Assembly (NCBI GenBank): GCA_002451275.1
Contig: DKBS01000060.1
Location: 1-6,936 of the forward strand
Direction: 5' to 3'
DNA length: 6,936 nucleotides
Source: Planctomycetaceae bacterium UBA6894
GTDB taxonomy: Bacteria > Planctomycetota > Planctomycetia > Gemmatales > Gemmataceae
The stretch's first letter is position 1, and each line of letters opens with the position of its first letter. The notes beneath the pieces are model-generated. The model saw nothing but the letters and a program-made list of their open reading frames with translations. It had not been told where the DNA came from and ran no database searches. The position numbers were made by a program, and so were the translations under genes. Shown one piece after another: positions 1-4,194 of this stretch.

Positions 1-126
1 CGTGTAACGGGGCGACCCGCCACCGTTCTGCGCCCGCACTTCCGATTGCCGAATCCAGGCGAAACTGGCCCCGGCAACCAGACCGATCAAAGCAACACGC
101 CCAAGCCATGTAAGGGTGGTCTTCAT
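1..126 (-). CDS. N-terminus of an exported or membrane-anchored protein (partial, runs off left edge)
   Basis: Reading the minus strand from the ATG at 126-124 gives 42 codons, open to the window edge. The peptide begins MKTTLTWLGR, followed by a hydrophobic stretch at about residues 11-25 (VALIGLVAGASFAWI). It then has a polar segment with a plausible signal-peptidase site after VRA (residue 32) and a Gly-rich linker, QNGGG. An AAGGGG Shine-Dalgarno (plus-strand cccctt, 135-140) lies 8 nt upstream of the ATG and supports this start. The protein is therefore exported or N-terminally anchored in the inner membrane. Nothing of the mature domain is in the window, so no function can be given. A small periplasmic chaperone-like protein of the OmpH/Skp sort is one of many possibilities. 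The gene is divergent from the main operon and shares its 233-bp upstream region. Confidence 0.72.
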   Translation of the reverse strand, partial: MKTTLTWLGRVALIGLVAGASFAWIRQSEVRAQNGGGSPRYT

Positions 127-267
127 CTTGTTTTCCCCTTGCTCAATAGCTGGGCCCGCGCGATCCCGGGACCAATCGCTTACCCCCTTCCATGCTAATC
201 AATCCACCCGGAGCCATAACCACTTTGGCCAGGCCACTAGGGCTCCCTGCAACCCCTCCCAAACCAG

Positions 268-298
268 GACAAAAATGTTTTTGCGCATTGTATTTGTC
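268..298. repeat. A/T-rich inverted repeats upstream of the operon promoter (possible operator or curved DNA)
   Basis: Two nested dyads are visible. The outer arms are GACAAA (268-273) and TTTGTC (293-298). The flanks extend the match to 8 of 10 bases. The inner one is CAAAAATGTTTTTG (270-283), in which CAAAAA and TTTTTG flank a TG centre. They lie directly upstream of the -35 candidate at 306, where an activator site or an A-tract UP-like element would sit. No known regulator consensus was recognised. Confidence 0.3.
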
Positions 299-305
299 TT
301 AATAA

Positions 306-336
306 TTGACTCCCGCCAAATCCACGGGCCTAGAAT
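306..336 (+). promoter_or_regulatory. Candidate sigma70-type promoter for the vWA-exbBDD operon
   Basis: TTGACT at 306-311 matches the -35 consensus TTGACA at 5 of 6 bases, and TAGAAT at 331-336 matches TATAAT at 5 of 6. The 19-nt spacer is longer than the 17-nt optimum. Transcription would start near 343, leaving a leader of only about 17 nt that still contains the GAGGA Shine-Dalgarno at 348-352 ahead of the GTG start at 360. No other promoter-like pair was noticed inside the operon, consistent with a single transcript, although internal promoters in GC-rich DNA are hard to see by eye. Confidence 0.45.
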
Positions 337-359
337 GAAAAACCAATGAGGACGGCCCC

Positions 360-1466
360 GTGATTACCTTCTCGTGTGGGAATCCGGCCTGTGCGATGCG
401 CCTCAAGGCACCTCTCCAGTCCGCCGGAAAAATGCTGGCCTGCCCCAAATGCAAGACCCCGGTCAGGGTGCCGCGGGCGGATCAGTCTGTTTCCACCAAC
501 CAGACTGGTCAACCCGAGGACCTCGACACCATTGCTCTGGCCGTCCTTCCGGACATCGCCAAGGGGGAGAAGGAGGATCGCATCCTCGGCGCCACCGCAT
601 CCATCGTGGCCCAAGCCATCCTTCTGCTGCTGATGCTCATACTTCCGAGGGGCTCGGGCCGCGGCCTGTCGGGCGAAGGCCTCGGGGAGGTTGGGCTGGG
701 GCTGGCCATGGGCGAAGGCGATCAGCTCACCAACACCGATGACGGCACGCTCGACGACTCCGCCGCTTCCGCCGGCGGGGAGGCCTCCCCTGATTTGACC
801 GCCTCCGCCGAACTGGGGGTGGCCCAGCCCGGCGACAGCCCCGATGGCCTGGAACTGTCCATTGGCAACGCCGAGGTCAGGGGCGGTGGCGGAGGGGGCG
901 GGGGGTTGGCCGCGGGGGGCGACGGGTTCGGTTTTGGAGGGCGGGCCGGCGGCTCCGGCGAGGCATCCTTCCTGGGCACCACCGCGCGCGGCAGCCGTTT
1001 CTGCATCGTCGCCGACAACTCGGGTTCCATGAACGGGCCGCCGCTGGAATTCGTCAAGGACGAGGTCCTCAAGACCATCAGTAACGCCCGGGGCTCGGCC
1101 AAGTTCACGGTGGTTTTCTTCAACAGCATGGCGGAACTACCGCCCCAGCCCAAATGGATCTCTGGCAAGGCCGAGCAGGCCACCCTGGCCGCCTGGGTCA
1201 ATGGTATCCACGCCCGCAACGGAACCTCCCCGGTTCGCGGCGTGGAGATGGCCCTTCGCTTCGACCCGCCCCCCGATGTCATCTACCTGATGACCGACGG
1301 CCTGTTCGACCCGGTCGAGGTGCAGCAGATCAACGCCCTCAACCGCCGCCTGAAACGGCCGGCACAGATCCACACCATCGCCTTCATGCAGCGCGCCGGC
1401 GAGCCCCTCCTGCGCCAGATCGCGCAGGACGGCAAAGGCACCTACCGCTTCGTCCCGGGGTACTGA
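360..1466 (+). CDS. Membrane-anchored vWA-domain protein with N-terminal zinc ribbon
   Basis: 368 aa from a GTG start, with GAGGA at 348-352, 7 nt upstream. This start is preferred because the next ATG (residue 13) would remove the first zinc-binding cysteines. Domains in order: a zinc ribbon at residues 4-38 (Cys6, Cys11, Cys28, Cys31; AGK and CPKC hallmarks); a polar linker; one TM helix at about 76-95; a long acidic/Ser/Gly linker (about 97-203) with eight consecutive glycines at 175-182; and a vWA domain at about 204-365. The MIDAS is complete: DNSGS at 219-223, Thr289 and Asp313 (in MTDG). It should therefore bind a divalent metal and a protein ligand. By analogy, the ribbon is cytoplasmic and the vWA domain periplasmic; this topology is inferred. 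As first gene of the operon, 2 bp before the next, it is a candidate receptor, scaffold or assembly factor for the downstream ExbB/ExbD motor. vWA folds of this kind preceded by Gly-rich linkers are familiar from planctomycete proteomes. Ligand unknown. Confidence 0.9.
   Translation: MITFSCGNPACAMRLKAPLQSAGKMLACPKCKTPVRVPRADQSVSTNQTGQPEDLDTIALAVLPDIAKGEKEDRILGATASIVAQAILLLLMLILPRGSGRGLSGEGLGEVGLGLAMGEGDQLTNTDDGTLDDSAASAGGEASPDLTASAELGVAQPGDSPDGLELSIGNAEVRGGGGGGGGLAAGGDGFGFGGRAGGSGEASFLGTTARGSRFCIVADNSGSMNGPPLEFVKDEVLKTISNARGSAKFTVVFFNSMAELPPQPKWISGKAEQATLAAWVNGIHARNGTSPVRGVEMALRFDPPPDVIYLMTDGLFDPVEVQQINALNRRLKRPAQIHTIAFMQRAGEPLLRQIAQDGKGTYRFVPGY
880..926 (+). repeat. G-run cluster encoding the polyglycine linker
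   Basis: Five G-runs of 3-6 bases lie within 47 nt (880-883, 894-898, 900-905, 914-919, 924-926), inside the vWA gene's Gly-rich linker (eight Gly in a row at residues 175-182). The spacing of the last four runs (1, 8 and 4 nt) is just outside the usual G-quadruplex rule. A relaxed quadruplex could form in the coding strand or mRNA. The simplest reading is GGN glycine codons in a GC-rich genome. Confidence 0.4.
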
Positions 1467-1468
1467 CC

Positions 1469-2818
1469 ATGCAAACCCGATGGATGTCCCTTCTTGCCCT
1501 CGCGCTAGCCACCACCCCGGCCTGGGCCCAGCACCGCCTCGTGCTGCGCGACTCCACCCTGGTCACAGGCGTCATCCTGCAGGCATCCCCCGACGGTGTG
1601 ACCCTGCGCGGCGAGGGCCCCGCCAAAACCTGGGGCTGGGATGAGGTGGAGTCCGGCATCGCACCTGATCAGAAGGCCTTCGACGCCTTCATCAAGGACA
1701 TAGGCGATCCCCTCTTCAGGATCCGCCAGCGGCTGAAATCGGGCGACTTCTCGGAATTGACCGGCCCCGCCGAGAAACTGTTCCCCGTTTTCCGCGACCG
1801 CACCTCGGGTGTCGCGGAGGCCGTCTGCCTGGCCACCCACATTGCGCGGGATGCCCGTCACCTGCGGGAAAAGGCCCTCGAACCACTGCTGGCCTGCCTG
1901 GCCATGCGGGCCATCCCGGGCCACACGCGTGAACCCAGGTTCGCCGTGGCCGGCAACCGCGGGCTCACGGTCTCCTCCCTCGGCTTGGCCGAGGAGTTCC
2001 CGCCGGTCTTCTTTGACTCCCGGGCCGCGAAGGACGCTTTGGCTTCCTGCAGGGCCCGTCTCGGGACATGGCCGGGCGGCAAGCCCACCCCCGGAGCCCG
2101 TGTCTATGTGGCCTCGCTGGCGGACTGCGCCGGCGAGCATGCCATCGCCGCGGAAATCGCCACCCCCCTGGCCAATATGGGAGCGGCCAGCTGGCAGATG
2201 GTCTTGGCGGCACAGCGCGAAATTCTGCAGGGGCTCCCGGGGCCGGCCGTGGAAACGCTTGCGAAGAAACTGGATTCACTGCCCGAGCCCACCCGGATGG
2301 CCGGCATATACTGCATCGGCATGGCAGGCCGAAAGGCTGCGCCAACAGGCAGGGCCCCTGTCATCTCTTTTCTGTCCCTGCCGGCGCGTTACGGATCCTC
2401 CTGCCCGGAAATGGCCGCCGCCGGCCTGTACCAGGCCGCCGCATGCCTTGAGGCGGCCGGCGACGCCCGCGCCACCCTTGCGGTCCGGTGCGAACTGCTG
2501 ACCCGCTTCCGCGCCACCTACTTCGGATCCCGCATGGCCCAGGAATCGACAACACCCAATCCGGGAGGTCTCCAATGGGAAAACTCTGGAATTCGCCCTT
2601 GGTCCGTGCCGGCATTCTGTCCGCCGTGCTGGCGATCCTGGTCCTACCCGCACTGGCCCGCGGCGCGGACACCCAAACCGAGGGGTCCCGCAGGACCGGC
2701 AGCTTCCGCGAGGCAATCCAGGACGGCGGAACTATCGGCTTCATCATCATCCTGCTGGGCACCGCGGCCATCGGCCTGGCGGTGGAGCACGCCCTCACCA
2801 TCCGGCAGTCACGCGTGA
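1469..2818 (+). CDS. Secreted protein with small beta-type N-terminal domain and helical body; stop codon missing before exbB
   Basis: Starts 2 bp after the vWA stop. Only a weak GGGG lies upstream, so coupling to the vWA gene is likely. Residues 1-20 form a signal peptide with cleavage after AWA, before QH. Residues about 22-63 (VLRDSTLVTGVILQ..DGVTLRG..WGWDEV) resemble the small SH3-like beta modules common in secreted PVC proteins. The rest to about residue 360 is Ala/Leu-rich and probably helical, ending in a TPR-like ELLTRFRATYFGSRMAQ. It has the look of a conserved planctomycete secreted family, but I cannot name it. The frame has no stop before exbB (2575) and stays open to TGA at 2816-2818. 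That gives 449 aa, of which the last 80 or so (Pro/Ser/Arg/Trp-rich) read like an out-of-frame translation of exbB. The natural end is probably near 2575: CAA at 2573-2575 overlaps the exbB ATG, and a single C-to-T change would give TAATG. Stop loss, sequencing error or a real long overlap are all possible. Function unknown; periplasmic partner of the motor by context. Confidence 0.75.
   Translation: MQTRWMSLLALALATTPAWAQHRLVLRDSTLVTGVILQASPDGVTLRGEGPAKTWGWDEVESGIAPDQKAFDAFIKDIGDPLFRIRQRLKSGDFSELTGPAEKLFPVFRDRTSGVAEAVCLATHIARDARHLREKALEPLLACLAMRAIPGHTREPRFAVAGNRGLTVSSLGLAEEFPPVFFDSRAAKDALASCRARLGTWPGGKPTPGARVYVASLADCAGEHAIAAEIATPLANMGAASWQMVLAAQREILQGLPGPAVETLAKKLDSLPEPTRMAGIYCIGMAGRKAAPTGRAPVISFLSLPARYGSSCPEMAAAGLYQAAACLEAAGDARATLAVRCELLTRFRATYFGSRMAQESTTPNPGGLQWENSGIRPWSVPAFCPPCWRSWSYPHWPAARTPKPRGPAGPAASARQSRTAELSASSSSCWAPRPSAWRWSTPSPSGSHA
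2564..2569 (+). promoter_or_regulatory. Ribosome binding site fixing the exbB start
   Basis: GGAGGT lies 5 nt before the ATG at 2575 and is one of the two strongest Shine-Dalgarno matches in the window. It selects 2575 over the in-frame GTG at 2488 and over the internal ATG at 2818. The latter overlaps the upstream frame's TGA as TGATG and would delete the first transmembrane helix. It sits inside the open frame of the preceding gene. Confidence 0.8.
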
Positions 2819-3327
2819 TGCCCGAGGAGGCTGTGGACGAACTGACCAAGATGATCAAGGGCCGGAAAATCGATGACGCTATCGCCTACTGCGAAAACCG
2901 CGAGCATCCCTCCCTGCTGACCAATGTCGTGCTTGCCGGCCTGTACCGCTACCGCGGCTCGGAATACGGCTACGCCGAATACCGGTCCGCCGTGGAGGAG
3001 GCCGGCGAGGAACAGACCAACCGCCTCTACCGAAAGACCGAGTTCCTGGCTGTCATCGGCGCCATCGCCCCCATGCTTGGCCTGCTGGGCACTGTCCAGG
3101 GCATGATCGAGGCGTTCAACACCATCGCCATGACCGGCGGCGCCGCCACCCCGGCCGACCTGGCCAGTTCCATCTCCAAGGCACTCGTCACCACCTTCGA
3201 GGGGCTGGTCGTCGCCATCCCCACTCTGTCGGTGCTGAGTTTCTTCCGTAGCCGCATCGACCACCTGGTGGCCGAGGCGGGCAGCAAGGTCGAGCAGATG
3301 CTCATGCCGCTCAGCCGGGCCAAATGA
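2575..3327 (+). CDS. exbB: MotA/TolQ/ExbB-family proton channel protein
   Basis: 250 aa. The channel subunit of an inner-membrane motor that couples proton flow to work in the envelope, working with the two ExbD proteins encoded just downstream. It begins with a signal-like hydrophobic segment (residues about 12-28, then ARGA), which E. coli ExbB lacks. TM1 is at about 53-76, a cytoplasmic helical region at about 77-155, TM2 at about 157-181 (AVIGAIAPMLGLLGTVQGM) and TM3 at about 200-224 (ISKALVTTFEGLVVAIP). Channel-lining threonines equivalent to E. coli T148 and T181 are present as Thr173 and Thr207. The usual TM3 glutamate (E. coli E176) is Lys202, and a glutamate occurs at 209, two helical turns later. 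The start is fixed by GGAGGT at 2564-2569. A 15-bp gap separates it from exbD 1. With no TonB or TolA nearby, assignment to Ton, Tol or another ExbBD-like motor stays open. Confidence 0.93.
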   Translation: MGKLWNSPLVRAGILSAVLAILVLPALARGADTQTEGSRRTGSFREAIQDGGTIGFIIILLGTAAIGLAVEHALTIRQSRVMPEEAVDELTKMIKGRKIDDAIAYCENREHPSLLTNVVLAGLYRYRGSEYGYAEYRSAVEEAGEEQTNRLYRKTEFLAVIGAIAPMLGLLGTVQGMIEAFNTIAMTGGAATPADLASSISKALVTTFEGLVVAIPTLSVLSFFRSRIDHLVAEAGSKVEQMLMPLSRAK

Positions 3328-3342
3328 CGAGGGGGAATCGCC

Positions 3343-3768
3343 ATGCGCCTGACCCGCAAGCAACGCAACCACGGGATCGGCTTCGACATCACGCCGATGA
3401 TCGATGTGGTGTTCCAGTTGATCATCTTCTTCATGACCTGCTCGCAGATCGCGACCGTTGACCAGGCGCCCGTGGAACTTCCACGGCTTCCGGGCGCCGC
3501 CGATGCCAGCCTGCGCGACATCACCATCAACATCCGGTCGGACGGCTCGCTCTGGCTGCAGAACCAGCCGATGGCCCTTTCCGACATCGGCGACAGGGTC
3601 CGTGACGCAGCCGCGCAGCGCGGCGGGATCGACCGGGTGACCGTGGCCCTGCGCGTCGATGCTTCGGCAAAAAGCGCCACACCCAACGCCGTGGTCAAGG
3701 CCCTGGTCGGTCAGGGGGTGCGGCGGGGACTGATCGCGGTCGAGGCCGCCAAGCCGGCAGGAGGCTGA
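3343..3768 (+). CDS. exbD: ExbD/TolR-family biopolymer transport protein (first copy)
   Basis: 141 aa. A short cytoplasmic N-terminus (basic MRLTRKQR) leads into the family signature FDITPMIDVVFQLIIFFM at residues 14-31. Asp21 is the essential TM aspartate (E. coli ExbD D25), and the TM runs about 18-36. The periplasmic part (about 40-141) fits the ExbD C-terminal domain: a beta strand ITINIRSDGSLWL, a helix LSDIGDRVRDAAAQ, a strand RVTVALRVDA, and a helix plus final strand to IAVEAAK. It should sit inside the ExbB pentamer and couple proton movement through Asp21 to periplasmic motion or peptidoglycan contact. The Shine-Dalgarno GAGGGGG (3329-3335) is 7 nt upstream. It is followed after 3 bp by a second, divergent ExbD, so a heterodimer is possible. 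Confidence 0.92.
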   Translation: MRLTRKQRNHGIGFDITPMIDVVFQLIIFFMTCSQIATVDQAPVELPRLPGAADASLRDITINIRSDGSLWLQNQPMALSDIGDRVRDAAAQRGGIDRVTVALRVDASAKSATPNAVVKALVGQGVRRGLIAVEAAKPAGG

Positions 3769-3771
3769 CCC

Positions 3772-4194
3772 ATGCGACTGGCAAAGCGGAAAAAAAAACG
3801 CGGGCAGGCCCTCGAGCTGAATCTGGTCAGCATGATTGATGTGATCTTCCTGCTGCTGATTTTCTTCCTGGTCAATCTGGGGTTTTCCAGGTCCGAGCGC
3901 GAATTGCAGGCCTCCCTGCGGGCTCAGGCCGAGGCCGGCCGCCGCGCCAATGTGGAACCGGTGGTGGTGGAATGCCTGCCAGCGGGGGGCGGCTTCGAAT
4001 ACAAGGTCAGCGCGCGCAAGGCGGCCGATGTGCCCGCGCTGACCCTCCTGTTGCGACAGATTCCGTCCAAGGCGAACGGCGCCTTTGTGAGGGTGAACGA
4101 TGCGGTACCTTTCGGATTCGCCGCAGGGGCTGTCCAGGCTGTCACCGATGCCGGTTTCAGCTCGGTCCAGTACCTGCCTGCTGCTGGCCGCTAG
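3772..4194 (+). CDS. exbD: ExbD/TolR-family biopolymer transport protein (second, divergent copy)
   Basis: 140 aa with a strong AGGAGG (3759-3764), 7 nt upstream of the ATG; the Shine-Dalgarno lies inside the end of the first exbD. The N-terminus is very basic (KRKKKR at 5-10), followed by ELNLVSMIDVIFLLLIFFLV (15-34) with the essential aspartate at 23. The Thr-Pro that normally precedes it, present in the first copy, is Val-Ser here. The periplasmic domain (about 40-140) keeps an ExbD-like strand/helix pattern (VEPVVVECLP..FEYKV..LTLLLRQI..AFVRVNDAV..GAVQAVTDAGFSSVQYL) but shares little with copy one outside the TM. The family usually forms dimers in the ExbB pentamer. Two unlike copies suggest division of labour, as for the paired TolR-like AglQ and AglS of Myxococcus. 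Its 3' end overlaps the next gene by 47 nt (95 with the alternative start). Confidence 0.9.
   Translation: MRLAKRKKKRGQALELNLVSMIDVIFLLLIFFLVNLGFSRSERELQASLRAQAEAGRRANVEPVVVECLPAGGGFEYKVSARKAADVPALTLLLRQIPSKANGAFVRVNDAVPFGFAAGAVQAVTDAGFSSVQYLPAAGR
3790..3798 (+). repeat. A9 homopolymer in the 5' end of the second exbD
   Basis: Nine consecutive A residues encode Lys7-Lys9 of the second ExbD in otherwise GC-rich coding DNA. One extra A would shift the frame to a TGA at 3838-3840, and loss of one A to a TGA at 3828-3830. Polymerase slippage here would therefore truncate the protein before or inside its TM helix. It is a classical slippage-prone tract, but synonymous AAG codons were available and not used. 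Confidence 0.6.
4089..4093 (+). promoter_or_regulatory. Shine-Dalgarno supporting an alternative, longer start of the TPR-like protein
   Basis: GAGGG ends 6 nt before an in-frame ATG at 4100. Using it would add 16 residues ahead of the start called at 4148 and raise the overlap with exbD 2 from 47 to 95 nt. The 4148 ATG has only a weak CAGG (4137-4140 region) upstream but gives a compact signal peptide. The two starts cannot be separated from sequence alone. Confidence 0.35.

Larger units (their letters stand above)
127..359. other. Divergent intergenic region
   Basis: This 233-bp gap separates the minus-strand gene from the plus-strand operon. The right part (about 268-345) is clearly more A/T-rich than the surroundings and holds the promoter candidate and a dyad, listed separately. 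The left part (about 127-265) is GC-rich. It carries the 5' leader of the minus gene, including a TCCCGGGA palindrome at 164-171 that could form a weak hairpin ahead of that gene's Shine-Dalgarno. A minus-strand TACAAT (292-287) looks like a -10 hexamer for the divergent gene, but no convincing -35 accompanies it. An open frame at 116-349 has no codon character and overlaps the divergent gene's start, so it was not called. Confidence 0.6.

Noticed and set aside
116..349. 77-codon plus-strand frame in the intergenic region
   Set aside because: It overlaps the start of the divergent gene, lacks coding character and spans the promoter candidate.
722..1282. 186-codon minus-strand frame with polyproline opposite the vWA gene
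   Set aside because: The polyproline is just the complement of the glycine codons of the vWA linker.
360..1466. MoxR-associated Bat-type vWA protein
   Set aside because: Bat proteins have the vWA domain between TM helices and lie beside MoxR ATPases and DUF58 genes; here a zinc ribbon and one TM precede the vWA domain and no such neighbours are seen.
1809..2501. 230-codon plus-strand frame inside the second gene, considered as its frameshifted end
   Set aside because: Arg/Pro/Ser-rich shadow; the second gene's own frame continues to look genuine (ELLTRFRATYFGSRMAQ) past the stop of this frame, so no frameshift is needed there.
2575..4194. Assignment to the classical Ton or Tol-Pal system
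   Set aside because: The channel and ExbD families fit, but no TonB, TolA, TolB, Pal or receptor gene is present, and the partners are of different types.
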